Source: Gymnorhina tibicen (Eukaryota > Chordata > Aves > Passeriformes > Artamidae). Taken from it: a DNA stretch of 64,000 nucleotides. Within the stretch, counting starts at the first letter, position 1. Every line of letters begins with the position of its first letter. The notes beneath the pieces are model-generated. The model had not been told where the DNA came from, did not search any database, and saw nothing but the letters and a program-made list of their open reading frames with translations. This document shows positions 45,908 through 58,800 of the stretch, piece after piece. The stretch spans positions 186,001 through 250,000 of the forward strand of contig VXAZ01008140.1 in NCBI GenBank assembly GCA_013399875.1, written 5' to 3'. Made by a program: the position numbers and the translations under genes.

Positions 45908-47843
45908 CTGCAGGAAGCAAGCAAGTTCAATTAGTTTTCAGCAACATTTTCCCTATGCATTCTGCAGTTACTGCAATTATTTTGCTGACACCAGCCCCCA
46001 GCTATTGATATTTCTGGTTATAATAAAATCACAACTCTTCAAAACCTAACTGGATAAGAAGTGTAGATTTAAACAACATCTCTATTAACTGGCTCATATA
46101 AATAATAACCCCAGTTAATTAATGGCAGCTGCTGCTGGAGTCCAGCTTTTCGCAAGCAGAACGAATGCGCTTTTTTTCCCCCTCCATGATCTCATTCAGT
46201 CACATGCTTCATTCGCCTTTCAATAGGCATTGAAATCACCAAGGCAAGGAAATTTTAGCTTTTAAATGCAATAAGAAAAACAGGTACCTTCTGCCAAATC
46301 CTGTGATTTACTCTCACACTCTGCTACTGCACTGGCTCGGCCCATGGCTCCCGTTCGGATGGTGCTGGTGGTGTAATTATTTAACCTGCCCGGCTGACAT
46401 AGATTGAACCTTTGCAGGCTGCTAGTGGGAGGGTTTGTTCAGTGGCCTGTACTTCTGAAAAGGGATTGCATCACATCCCAGCTGGCAAACCCAAACCATG
46501 ACAGAATGGATGAGTGCATTGCTGTGAGACCTCTCCAACACCCAACCCGGCTGTTGAGCCCACTTTGGCCTCCTCTGATCAGAGTCAAAAAACCCTGGAG
46601 TGCCTTCTTACTGAAATTAAAAAAAAATTCCAGTATCTAGCTTGAAAATTAGGTATCACTCCAAACTCCTGCTGGAAAGTCCTTATTTGTATTACTGCTA
46701 ACAGGAATAAAGCCTTGCTAACACAAGCTAAAGGTGATCTGGATCTCTCCCTTTTCTACACCAAGCACTGTCTTCAAGAAAACAGTTCCAGACCCTGCAG
46801 GTGGATGATTTCCATGTGATGCCACTCCGATATAATGTACCAGAAATTTCAAAAGATATCTCATGCTGTTAAGTTAAAACCATCATTTCAGACTTAGCCT
46901 TCTGAATGTTTTCTAGCATCGCCTTCCATCTTGCGGTTGTGTGGCCTCACCGTGCTTTAGGAGGCATCTGGTGTCAAATGAAGGGCCCAAGCTCCTTATG
47001 GCTGGTGTTTTCCATGAGCTGTGCATTTACAGCAAGACTTATGGTGAAAGGAAGAGAACCAGGCTTCTGCCCTGGACACAAGTTACCAAGGATTGTGCAG
47101 GCATCACTGGAAGAGCTAACTGATGTAGATGATGTGGAGCCCTGATTGCCCTACTGTTCATTTCTAAAATTCTGTGAGGACTTGTTGCCTCAGTAAAAAT
47201 CACTCAGCTGTGAAACAACAAAAATGGGAGTTGTAAGTTACTGAAAAAAATTAGCAGAAGTCTGATCCTTAACAACTGCTAAACCCAGAAAGCAGCTTTC
47301 CTTCTCAGCTAAGTGCTTTGTGTTGGTTTGAGCAGCCCTTGGTGGAAACCCCTCAGCGAGGTCCATGGCTTAGAAGCCTCTACCAAGAAACCTCTACCCT
47401 GATGGGGCTGCAGCATGAGGCAAACCCCTGTTCCTCAGCTCCTCAGCAAGAACATCCTTTCCTTGGCCTTCAAGGTTTTTATTCCTTACACTGGGATTGC
47501 CTCTTACTGCAGCTGCACGCCCAGAGCATGGCTGTACCTTCAGTGTGCTACTTGAAACACTTGGCTGAAGTAGCCACGTGCCTGTGGCAGCAGGGACTTC
47601 AGTTGGGCTGCAGATTGTGGATAAATTGGATAAACACTCAGACAACAACACTGTGGCAGGTGGCACCTCAGTGCACTATGATCAGTGAGGGCTACCTCTC
47701 TTTAGTCCTGAATCTGTGGTTTAAGCCTTATTTCCCAGTCCTAAGTCTACTTGAGCAGCTGTGATGCTTGTGGCTGCAGTACAGACTCCCTGAATGTGTG
47801 CACAGGTCTAAAAGCCCGCCATGGCCTTGGGATGACATCTCAC
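45908..47843 (-). other. Intron (1.9 kb)
   Basis: No repeat or exon recognised. Plus-strand reading frames at 46906-47145 and 47318-47764 have no recognisable similarity or supporting signals. Confidence 0.65.
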
Positions 47844-47897
47844 CTTCTGCCCATTGCGAGCTTTTCCAGGCGACAGCCCAGGATCACCTTTCTGACC
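47844..47897 (-). CDS. COL27A1: COL27A1 collagen exon 3 of 21 in window (54 bp), with Gly-X-Y imperfection
   Basis: Encodes GQKGDPGLSPGKARNGQK. In frame the triplets are GQK-GDP-GLS-PGK-ARN-GQK, so two consecutive triplets begin with Pro and Ala instead of Gly. Length is preserved at 54 bp, the acceptor (tttttcatttcag) and donor (AAG|gtgaga) are sound, and there is no stop or frameshift, so this is a genuine helix interruption and not a damaged exon. I recall the same GDPGLSPGKA core in human COL27A1, and helix imperfections are a known trait of types XXIV and XXVII. Such a site probably gives a local kink or flexible, protease-accessible point in the triple helix. Confidence 0.92.
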
Positions 47898-50800
47898 CTG
47901 AAATGAAAAACTTACATTACTGACATAATCCAAGGGCCCAGCCCACAGATGTGATTCTGCTTCCACCAAGCCTCCAAATTAGAAAAACATTTTGTTTCAT
48001 CCCAGTCTTCCCCGATATCTCAAATGTATTAAAGTGGCTGGGAATAGCTGTTTTGCTGGGGGTGGATTTGGTGAGTGATTGCTGCTGCTAAAGAGTTGAG
48101 TTTTAAATAGCAGTTGACAGTATTAAATTGGCTAAAGAAAGGATAACTGGAAGAAAGCAATGCCAGAACTTTTGATACTTATTAGACCAGACAGTGGTGA
48201 TTCCTTCCTTGTCTGCAACTACCATCACAAAAATAATTACCAAGCCTATTACTGGGGCTAAACCATCCTTCTCAACAACTCACTAGATGCTGTTGCTTTT
48301 TTAACTGTGAGGAACAGATGAAACTGCAGAGAAAGTTGTACTAATTAGACACCCCCAACAGCCAGAGCCATTGTGAAGCTCCCAGGCTGGCAGAAAGCGG
48401 CACACTTGGCCTTAAGTGGCAGTATTCCTTATTTTCCTCCTCAACAACCACGACGAGGAAAATCACAGTTTGAGGCTGTGATCTTCTGACAAACACAGGC
48501 TGGAATCTCAGTAGCATTTGATCATCTAATTCCAGCAGATTCCTTTGGAAATCCCACTTCCAGTTCTCAAAAGGTGGAAAGGTAATGTGAGCACCTAACA
48601 GGGGGAGAGATGCAAGCAGGAAAATTTAGAAGAGATTGAAGTGTGCCAGGTTCTTTGGGTAGGGGAGAGGTAAAGCTTAGCACACATAACATCCCTTCTG
48701 GCACAGCCAGGATGGGTATCCCCAGGATCAGTCACTATTTAACACCCCATGAATCATAAACAAGCCACAACCTCTGTGTGCCACATCGGTGTAGGGCAGC
48801 TGGGAGGGCTAATTAACAGCTGTCAAATGAAGTGCTTAGAGAGAAGGGGAGACCCAGAAAGGAGCAATACTGGTTATTAACTGGCATTTCTCTCGAGCAG
48901 CACAGAGCTCTGGCTACAGCCAGCTGAGCTGCTTTTCCACGCAGCCTCACTTTGAGTACGTTCTACGTGTACTTCCCACCTTGCACCGAGTGTAAATCTC
49001 ACCTTCTCCTCCTCCTCCAGCTTCCACCACAAGCTGCAAGACTCAGGAGTGAGACTGCTTGGCTCTGGACTGTAGGGAGCACTGCTGATTCAAGGCAGAT
49101 GCATCTGCACAAATTCTGAATGAAGGCCACTGGGTTTGCAAACAGTAAATTAAGTCATGCAGATAATCTTGCTTTGCATGCAGCTGTTATCAGGGCAATT
49201 CTCCCACTCCTTGAGCTTCAGAGCAGTCAGTGGGTGCTGCCACTGCTGGGAACAGATTAGAGCAGCCCTTGGGACCGCTGGGTGTTCATTTCTACTCTGC
49301 AAAATTAATTTATTGCAGCAGGTAGACACCCACCACTTTCCCTAAATCTTCCCATGTGTTCCACACAATGACTTTGAGACATGGAAAAGAACACAAGCCT
49401 CTTGTGTTTTCCCCTGGGAAGCTCCAGATCCCATTAGCAAAGTCTCTGCTTTGCACTGGTTCTGTGTTCAGCACTGCTGAGACCATCACAGAGGTGAAGA
49501 ACTCAGCCACAAGCAGGATCATGTCCCCGAGATTAATCAGCAATGGGACCAGAGGGAACGGATGCCTAGATGTGAGTGCTGAAACTGTGGATTAACTGCT
49601 TGAGTTTTCTTACACAGCAGTGACAACAGGGGAATTAACCTAAGTCTTGTCCATCACCAAGCCATAGCACCTTTGCCACAAGCTTCTCTCTTTCCCATCC
49701 TAACTTACTGAGAATGCTTCTTCCTCTTGTAAAGGAAGAAACTGTTTTCTTCTCGGTTTTTTTCCTACCTGGGAGAAGTTTAGAGCTGTGCAATTTAAAC
49801 ATCTGAGTTTTGCAATCCCACTAATACTATTTCAAACATCAGTGAGCCAAACTGATGAGCTACCCTGGAGAAAAACATTCACTAAACTGAAAATTCAATA
49901 TTTTTCAAGCACATCCTGAGAGCTACATCTAGTTGTTAGCAAAAACACCCCTCCTGTCCCCCAGCAGCTTTTAGGTGACAGACCCAGTCACAACCCCAGC
50001 CCAACCTGTGGCTATAGCTATTTCAGAGGTTATCTGCAATAATCAGTCTCTGCTAACCAGATGCAACAGCAATTTTACAACTGCCAAGGACAACAAGCAG
50101 AATGCAAAAAGCAGCAAGAATCCCCCTTTAAGCAGTTTCACATCATGAATTGCTGAGCGAAGCACCACAGGCTAAATTCCCAGGTGGCACAAGCAGGTGT
50201 AATGCCACTGGAGCCAGTGAAACCATGCCCAAGCAGGTCAGCAGAATTTTGGCTCAACAGCTACAAACAGCTCTATGCAAAAGATCAGCTTCCTAAGTCT
50301 GAGGAATTACAAGTGCTCAGCTCCAGTGGTGAGAATAAAGTGGGCTCTGCACAGGATTGACTGTGAAATGCAGAAACACAACTAAAGCACTACAACCAGG
50401 CAGGAGACACATAAGAACACCCAGAGCCTGCAGTACCACACCACAGCCCTTGCGCAGAGCTGCCTGACCATACAAGGGCTCTGGTCGTTCAGCCGATAAA
50501 AATTATGCTCCTGGGTCCCTTCTTAAGTGACAATGACTTGGTGTTAGTCATGGTTTCCAAGCTGCATCTATCTGGGAAACTTCAATTTCCTTTCTTAGAT
50601 TGCTTGTTTTCTCCGTGGGATTAACTGCTATCTAAGTGAGACCAAGTCCAGCAGCCACTTGTCGGCTCTCAGCAAGAAAAGTTCCACTTGGAGCTGCTCT
50701 GCCCTGTTGTCTAGGCTGAGCTTTCACAAGTCCATAATTTCTGCCATGTGCTGAGTCTATTAAGAAGATTCCCATCTCTGCAAGTGTCCAAGGCCAGGTT

Positions 50801-52800
50801 GGATGGAGCTCTGAGTGACCTGGTCTAGTGGAGGACGTCCCTGCCCATGGCAGGGCGTTAGAATGAGATGAGCTTTAAGGTTCCAACCCAAACCATTTTT
50901 TGATGATTTTATGATGAAGACATCAGGTCCCAGGTGAAGGCTTACAGGCAGTTTAAATGTAAGGGGGTGAAATACCACTATTTGGGGCAAAGTCCATCTT
51001 CTGGGACTGGTGTAACACGAGAGAATTGAAGGGAAGGAGGGGAGTGAAAACTCTGGCATCTGATACACACCTTCCAAAGAGCATTTCTGAGGCAGAGATG
51101 ATGTAATCACGGCTTACCAGGCTCTCCCTGCTAGAGGTGAACCTTTGGCATGGCCTGGGCTGAGCTCCAGCTCTCACATCCCATTGCAAACCTAATATTT
51201 CTTTTGACAAAGCACCATGAACTGACCAATCCTGCAAATGGTGGCTGGACAAAAATAAAACATATCACAGAGCCTGATGGATGACACCGGATCTCTGCTG
51301 CAGACTTACGGCTCTCCATCCACTGAGACTTCCTGCTGCCGGACTGTGCATTGAGATGGAGGAAAAATGCTTACAGTAAGACTTAATTTCTATTAGGTGA
51401 CCAACTGAATATAACTTTACAGCCAAATGATGATTTCTGACAAGTAATTAGGCTAAAAGTGTTAAAAAAACCCCATCCTGTAGCATAGAAACATAGATTT
51501 CTCTACAGCTTGGACCAGGCTGGATTTGCAGGGCTGGAAGTTAGATAAAGGAAGTTTGATTTGACTTATAAAACTCAACAAGTGTGATCTGGAAGTCACT
51601 GAATAAATGCAGAACACTAAGATGTAGAACTTTTACAGGCTCACTTTTCAGGCCGTATGTGGAATTTAAACCAGCTGCTGTTCACCAGCATGTCTCCAGT
51701 GCCTAATTTTTAATCACGTAGAGGCAGCATGCCAAGTTTCCAGAATCTTTTTCCCAGAGCATCAATAGTGCTCATAACATCTCTGCCTACTGATGAGATC
51801 ATGAAAAGGCACTTTTCTCTGTTTGGCTGAGACGTCCTACAGCATCTCTGGTACTGAAAATGTCTGTTAAGTATTGCCTCTCCAAACTCCATTGCTCTTT
51901 AGTCCAACACAGATGTTATAAAATATAAACCTATTCCTTTGAAAACAATCATACCAAAGCAATCCAAACCAATTTTCCAGGAACTTCACAGTCTTTAGGT
52001 AACACAAAGTCTTATACATGGAATCAGCTGGGAATTAAAACACCTTTTGGAAGGGTTCTGCTGCACACTGGATTAGGACCCCTCCAGAGCCACATCTGTG
52101 CTCAATCCCAGGCAAAGGGAAAGGGTCCAGGTGCGAGGGGTGATTCCCATCTCGCTGTGATCCAGCTGCCACCTGAAGGGAATCTGTGTATAGGAGAAAA
52201 GGACAAAACACAGGGCCCCTGGCACTGCAGGAGGTCTGTGAGCCCTCGTGGGGGAGGTAAGGGTATCTAGATGGAAGCCACAAGATCAGTTTTGGAGGAC
52301 TGATGGAGTTCAGAGTTCCCAGAAACTCTGGAGAGGGAAAGAGAGAAGAAGGAGTTTCAGGAGGAAGAAAGCAGAGGAAGAAACTGGGTGCTGTCAGGCA
52401 CTCCTGCCACTGTCCAGACTCAAAGGTGGCAAAATCCAGAGGAGTGAAATGACAAAGCAAAGAAATTCAGAACTGGTGGAGCTCTGGAGTGGGAGGATTC
52501 CACTGCCCTTGTTTAACATAGCAGTTTGTGCCCTGGCACAGGCATAGCTTAAGCAGTATCCTAATTAGGCAGTCTTTGAAATTCAGGAGAACCAAGGATG
52601 GAGGCACAGAGCAGGGTCTCTCTGGGCACAGGAAAAGGCCGTGGCTGTGATGCTGGAGAGCCCCTGTGAGAGCAGGAGGGAGGGAGAAATGGTTTCAGCT
52701 ACTGTCTTTTTGTAGAAAAAGGATAAAAGGAAGCTGTCCTTCCCCCAGGATGTCCTGTAAGATGGGAAGGTGAAAGCTCCTTGCACTGGTTCATACTTAC
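47898..52800 (-). other. Intron (4.9 kb), one CR1 fragment
   Basis: Holds a CR1 3' fragment at about 50777-50916 and otherwise apparently unique sequence. No additional collagen-like block with splice signals was found. Confidence 0.7.
50777..50916 (+). mobile_element. CR1 LINE 3'-end fragment
   Basis: Contains 'aggccaggttggatggagct', 'gacctggtctagtggagg', 'gtccctgcccatggcaggg', 'gctttaaggttccaaccc' and 'aaaccattttttgatg', matching the terminal region of avian CR1 elements in order. It ends in degenerate gatgatttt/atgatg repeats, the remnant of the CR1 8-bp tail repeat. Plus orientation, 5'-truncated, antisense to COL27A1. Confidence 0.9.
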
Positions 52801-52854
52801 TTTCAGTCCTGGGGGACCAGGTGAGCCAGGGTTTCCATGGGGACCCGGGGGACC
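52801..52854 (-). CDS. COL27A1: COL27A1 collagen exon 2 of 21 in window (54 bp)
   Basis: Encodes GPPGPHGNPGSPGPPGLK, six perfect Gly-X-Y triplets. The acceptor is gtgtgttttag before GGTCCC; the donor is AAA|gtaagt. The terminal Lys in Y position, followed by GQK in the next exon, is a candidate lysyl hydroxylation site by analogy with other collagens. It is among the more GC-rich exons in the window. Confidence 0.92.
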
Positions 52855-55800
52855 CTAAAACACACAACAAACATGAAACAGAGTCAAAAGGAGACAGTGG
52901 GAATCTACATTAATCCTGGAGCAGCCGAAAGCCTCTGGCTGTGCTGTGCCAGACTTAACCCGCAGCCCCAGAGCCAGTGGCCTGGCAGGGGGATGGTGGC
53001 ACTGGGACCCTCCCTGGCACCTATGGAGGGGGAAACTCAGCTGCGGGTTCCCCCCGGCCTCTATGGAAGGGCATGTGGTCTGTCATCAAGAGACATGTCA
53101 TGACACTGAGATAATTTGGGTAAACCAAACATTCCACAGTCCAAGCTCTGGAAGGAGCCCCAGAAGGGGATGAAAGCAGGCAGAGGGGAGCAGAAGTGTG
53201 TGGGGGTGTTCACAATTTTTTGTTTTGGTCAGAATTGAAGAGAACCGAAGTAATCACTGAAGGAAAATTTTTCAGCTCTTTGGGGTGAACTCATTTTCCC
53301 TACAAGCCAACCAGATTTTTGCCTTTAGAGGTTGGAAAGAAAATGGATAATCAGACAGGAAAACAGTGGCAATATCAGTAAGTCCATGTAAACCCTTTAA
53401 ATCCATATTTCACACAGCTAAATCTGTATTTTTTCCTTACTTCTCACAAGCCAGTGACACTGCCAGAGCATCTACCTCAAATCACATACACCAGTATCTC
53501 CTTTTACATCATATTTTAAAAGCACCCTGCATATTTTCTGAAGACTATTTAAGGAGTTATCTGGAATAAGCAGCTAAGAATAGTTTATGCCTGGATTGTA
53601 CACAGCACAGAAGATCTGCTAACCTTTCAGGCAGAAGTAATAACAATTCTAAGTCCACTTGAACACATTCCTGGGAGATGAAACAACCTGAAGATTCAAC
53701 TCCAAGAATTCTGCCAAGAACGTGTGAGAGCTCTACACCACCACGAGGAGCCCTTTATGTACCCTCAAGTTCGGGGAGTACAGGCAAGAGGATAAAAAAC
53801 CACTCAGGCACTTTCTCAGCAAGCTGTAGGATTTCCAATGAGCATTTTGGGGCCAAAATCTTCAGGGTCTGATTTCCAAGGAAAATCACTGCAGTTAAAC
53901 ATGCCACTGCCAGCCAAGTTCCGTGCCCTTGCTCTCTTCTGAGAGAACATCAGTGCAGAACTGATCTCTATTCAGTTTTATTTTTACTACATTTTAATAG
54001 AAAATAATGCCTTTTTAAATTGCATCTTGTGGTACAGACAGTTGCTGAATGCTCAGAGCTATTTCACAACATGCTGCTCACTCCGCTGAAAGGAGGCTGT
54101 TTAATTAAAAGATTGAGACTGAACTTTTCAAAGGGCAGTTTTTACCCAAATTAACGTCCCATTCTTAAATTCCTTCCAAAGTTTCAGCCTGAACTCAAAT
54201 ACATTTATTGCCCCATTCTTAATTTGCTTCCATATTTTTACCTGAAATTCTCCTATTTAGCCTGGCTGTGAATTTCCAGTGAAACTGAAACAGCTTTAAT
54301 TAAAATTAAGGTGCTTGAGTATCAACTTCTCATTTGAAAACCCACACAGCTGCTGTAGCCAGAGTACCTGGACACTGAGGAGTCTTAAATCAATTAACTT
54401 TCCCAGCAAACTGTGGAATCACCTGTCCGCCTTATTGGGTGGGACACTGAAACAGAGACTGAATGTGCTGCTTAAGGTAATTCAACAAGTCTGTGGTGGC
54501 AAAAATGCTTCAATCCAAGTCTTTCAAGTCTCAAATATGTAGGAAAATTAGTAGTAAGTGACAGAAATCAGAACAGCAAAGTCTCTATAAAAGATGAGTT
54601 CCTAAAATGCTTTTACATGTAAGCAATAATCGAGGTAGCTCTGAACAAGGTTCATAAATCCAGCCTACTGCTGGATTTGAGGAGGGAATTCAGCTGTAAT
54701 TCAACTTTGGAGTGAGGCAGCTTGGCCCAAAGCCCACATCAGTGCAGTCATTTGAAGGCTGTGCTCCAGCATAGCCCAGGCAGGCTTACAACAGTGTCAG
54801 GCTGGAGGGAGCAGCTTGGTGTGGTGTGACTCCCAGATGAAAGTGATGGTTTCCAGGAGGAAACCTGGAACATGGGAAGCTCAGCTGCCAATCCAGAGCT
54901 CCTGGATAAGAGACTAATCACACCTCCAGCAAAATCTGGTGCAGGTTCTTCCAGAGTAAACCAAAGCACAGCAACAAAATCCCAAAATATCTTAACCAGA
55001 AGGAGGGGAGAAGGGAGAAAGAATCCAGTCATAGTTTCTAGTGATTAGAAGTGTGATTATGAAAACAGACTCCTGAGATAAAATAGAGCCTTCACCACCA
55101 AGTTCAATGAGTCTGACAGAGTATATCCAGTGTAATCCAGGCAAAGGAAGGTCAGAGATTCATCCTGTCCCTAAAGACTGATGTGGTCTTATCCTAGTGG
55201 AAGTGGTCACATCCTGGTGATGAAGTGACAGTGGGAAGTCCAGTCTGGCATGAAGGAGACTGCTGCGACCAGTTCTGGGGCTTGTGTTAGACATCTGAAA
55301 CTGCTCTGGGAACTGTGGAGAGAAAAGGGTGTAGTCTGCCAGCAGTCCTAAAAATTGTAAAATATAATTGATCTTGATGTGTTCCAACATGGTGAGTCCT
55401 GAATCTGTGATTCCACCCACATTCTTGGCAGAGGAGGAAGATGCTGTGTGGTACAGTTAGATGGGCTAAGTAACAAAAGGCACAGGACAGTAACTGACTC
55501 AGGAGCTGTCAGCAACAGCTAATTGCTATATTTTATTAATTTAATCCTGGATTAATTCAATTTACCACTCTCACCTAGAAATTTGGATTCTCCTAAATAT
55601 ATTTATCATCAATACATCAGTTTTGCTCCTCTTACCTACACACAGGGTAGGATAATGCTGAGACCACTGAATGAAAAAATCCCACTGCATGTGTCACTAT
55701 TTGCTTGGGTGCTCATTTTCCCACCTGCTTTGGCTTCCTATATCTGCTGAAACAATCCAATATAGCAGTAGGCAAACTTGCATCTGAAACCTTCCAAGCC

Positions 55801-58800
55801 AGAAACTCAATGGAAAATTTTACCGTGGGACGGCAGCAGCCTGAGGCTACTCCATGGCACAGAGACCAGAGCAATCCCTGAACGTGTTCCCCAAGCGAGG
55901 AGGGGTTTCCCATCTCCCTGGAATGTCTTCTACGTGAATGATGCTACTTGAGAAGGACACTGAGCCACCCAGTTCAGCTTGGGGGTGCCTGGGACCCTAC
56001 TCACAGAAGTGCTTTTATTTTACAGCCCACAAAAATTAACAGAAGTGTAACTGTGCATAGCTCCCCTCAACCCTCCAAGGAGGGGAAAAAATCCTCCCAA
56101 GTCCAGCTAAATGCTAGAGAGCTCCAGTCAGAGGAATGACTGCTCATTTGAAACTCATTATGTCTTGGGGTTTCACTGTGCAAAGCAACTTTTTCTGCTT
56201 CTGACCTACAGATCCCACTGTGACCTCTGGCTTGCTGAAAAAGAGATAAATATTTGAAGTGAAGCCAAGCAAACTGTTCCTTTAAACACTTTTCAGAAAT
56301 TGGAAAATCTTCCTAATGGAATGAGGATACTGGGGAATCTCCACAACTGACTGAGTTACTTGTTCCAGGAGGGAAGCCCTGCATTTCAAAGGAAAGGGAG
56401 ATTTTTTCCAACCACAGACCAAATGTAACACGGACGTGTTACACTGGGACCTCGCAGTCTTTCAAGCTGCTGTGGTTCAAAGGAGGACGGCAAGTGCATC
56501 CTGAAGCATCAGGGGAGTGCATATGCATTCCCTTCACCCATCATTCTGATTTCTCCCATGTTGTCTCAGAGTTAACATAAACCAAGAGCAATTACAGCAT
56601 ATCAGGCTTTTTATTGCTGATTCTGCCTCTGACCTGTTGTGTGGACATGGATAAAACACTTATTGTACCTGCGTTTGCTCACCTGTTGGAGGAGTGACTT
56701 CCAGTGGGACCTGGCTTCCTGAATTATTTAAGTGTTTTTGAAAGTTTGACTGTTGCTCTTTCCTTGCTGTCCTGGGGGCTGAGTAAACAACCAAAGCCAG
56801 GTCGAACAGGGCTTGGAGCAGCCTGGTCTAGTGGAAGGTTCCCCACCCGTGGTGTCAGGTTGGAACAAGATAATCTTTAAGGTCCCTTTCAACCCAAGCC
56901 ATTCCATGAACTGGACTCCTGTCCGGCATGTATCTGAGACTTGCTGTTGCCTTCACGTAGAGGCAAAACAGGCAATTGGGATTTCCACAGCCTCATCTGG
57001 AAGGCAGAGTTTAAGACTAAGCATCACTCCTCACAGCACTTTTCTGCAGACCTGATCAAACCGTGGGTTTGCTGGTCAAACTACACCAGTGAGGGCTAGA
57101 ATGAGTCACCATTTGTGGTGGAGGCAGATGTGCTGTCCAAAGCCCCTCATGCAGACAGCACTGGGTGAAGCTAACAGAGCCCGGGGTGAGGCAGGAACAA
57201 GCTACAGTGGTGAAGGAATTATTGCTCCAGTGGGAGCCCTTTGTTGGCGGCTCCTTGTAGAGCTTGTTGGCACATCCCTGAGAGCAAATCCCTGCCCCAG
57301 CCTCTGTCTCCCTGGGAGACCCTGATGTTTGAAGAAATGCAAAGGTCAGAAATAAAAGCTCAACAGACATGGCTTGCACAGAACTGGGGGTGTCACCCAC
57401 TGCACCCCCAGTGCCACCACTCATGCTCACCACCGTGGAAAAGCCGTCCCATGACCTGCCTAGCATTCCACATCATATAAAGCTGGGGAAATCCTTTATT
57501 GCTAACACTGCCATTCCCTTAGATCTTACACAGGCACTTGATAAGGCACACAGCACATTATCCAAGAACAAGCACTGTGGACAGACCTCTCCTTATGCCT
57601 CAAATTCTTTAATGCAGACATGAAAGCTGAAAACCATCCTAGTGGATATAGACAGAGAGAAACTCTTCCTGGAGAGCACACACAGCAGTACAGCAATATC
57701 TCTACAGATTGGAGAGCTCCTGAGATAACGTTATTACCAATTCTATTGCAATTTTTAACTCCTTGGAGTCCCTCAGAAAATAATGAGAAGAAGAAACACC
57801 CAGTTTTCACTTGTTATGAAAATGAAAATTTGCCTTCATAGCTGCAGAGAGCAGAGCACAGGAATAGCCTGAATCTGTCTCAGTGGGCCCCTGCTGCTGA
57901 GTGATAGGGTGTGCAATTAATTCCATGCTCCTGAAATGGGAATTGGCTTTTAAAAATTGAGAAATTGTCATTTTCAACAAGACTACCACTATCCACTCTG
58001 CTACCCTGCCTTGGATTGCTCTTGAATGTTGAGATATGTCCTGATCAGAACCTCTTCCATGCTGTTACAGAGGCTGGGATCTGTCTTGGTAAAGCAGGTG
58101 GCATTGCCTACATGGAAGAGCCACCCTCAGACTGCACAGGCAAGTCTGGTGATACTCATCTGCTGAAAACCAGGAGACAGATCCATGGGATCAGCCAGAT
58201 TTTCGTACAGACTCTCACCCACCACAGTCCCACCCTCAAGGCAAAGGCTAATCAGAGATTTCATTTTACCCTGACCAACATGGGGGAAAAAAGGAAGGAG
58301 ACAATATGGAGTGGAAATTCTGCACTACACATCAGCATGAGGCAACTTCACAGCTACAGAAAGTCACAAGTCAAATGCTGCTACTGGATTTTCAAATGCA
58401 CCAGGTAACTGTATAAGCATTAAAAACTTAGAAATTATGCAAGTTACAACAAGGGAAATTAAATCTCATGCATTAGGCCATAAACTGCATTGGTGACAAA
58501 AAGATCTTTCCTTTTCTCTGCATCCAGCACTGCAAAGTTGCCTGCAATGTTCACCTTTCCTCTGGAGCTCCAAACTTAGGCTGGAGCCTGATGGGACACC
58601 TCATGACTTATCCATGGGCTGGTGCAAGAACTCTGCAGCTGTTTTTTTGGAGGAGAAGTAGAACATGACCCCTGCAATGTTGCATATTTATTTTTAAGTT
58701 GTTCAAGAACAACAAAAGCAAAAGATGCAAGAATTCCCCTAAGCCTGTCTTAGTTCCTGGCAGCTCCACTTTCCAATGAAATCCCTAAACCCCAAAGAGA

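Noticed and set aside
47318..47764. 148-codon plus-strand reading frame starting MCWFEQPL
   Set aside because: No family resemblance and no conserved motif; it sits inside an intron between good collagen exons and similar frames occur throughout the window.
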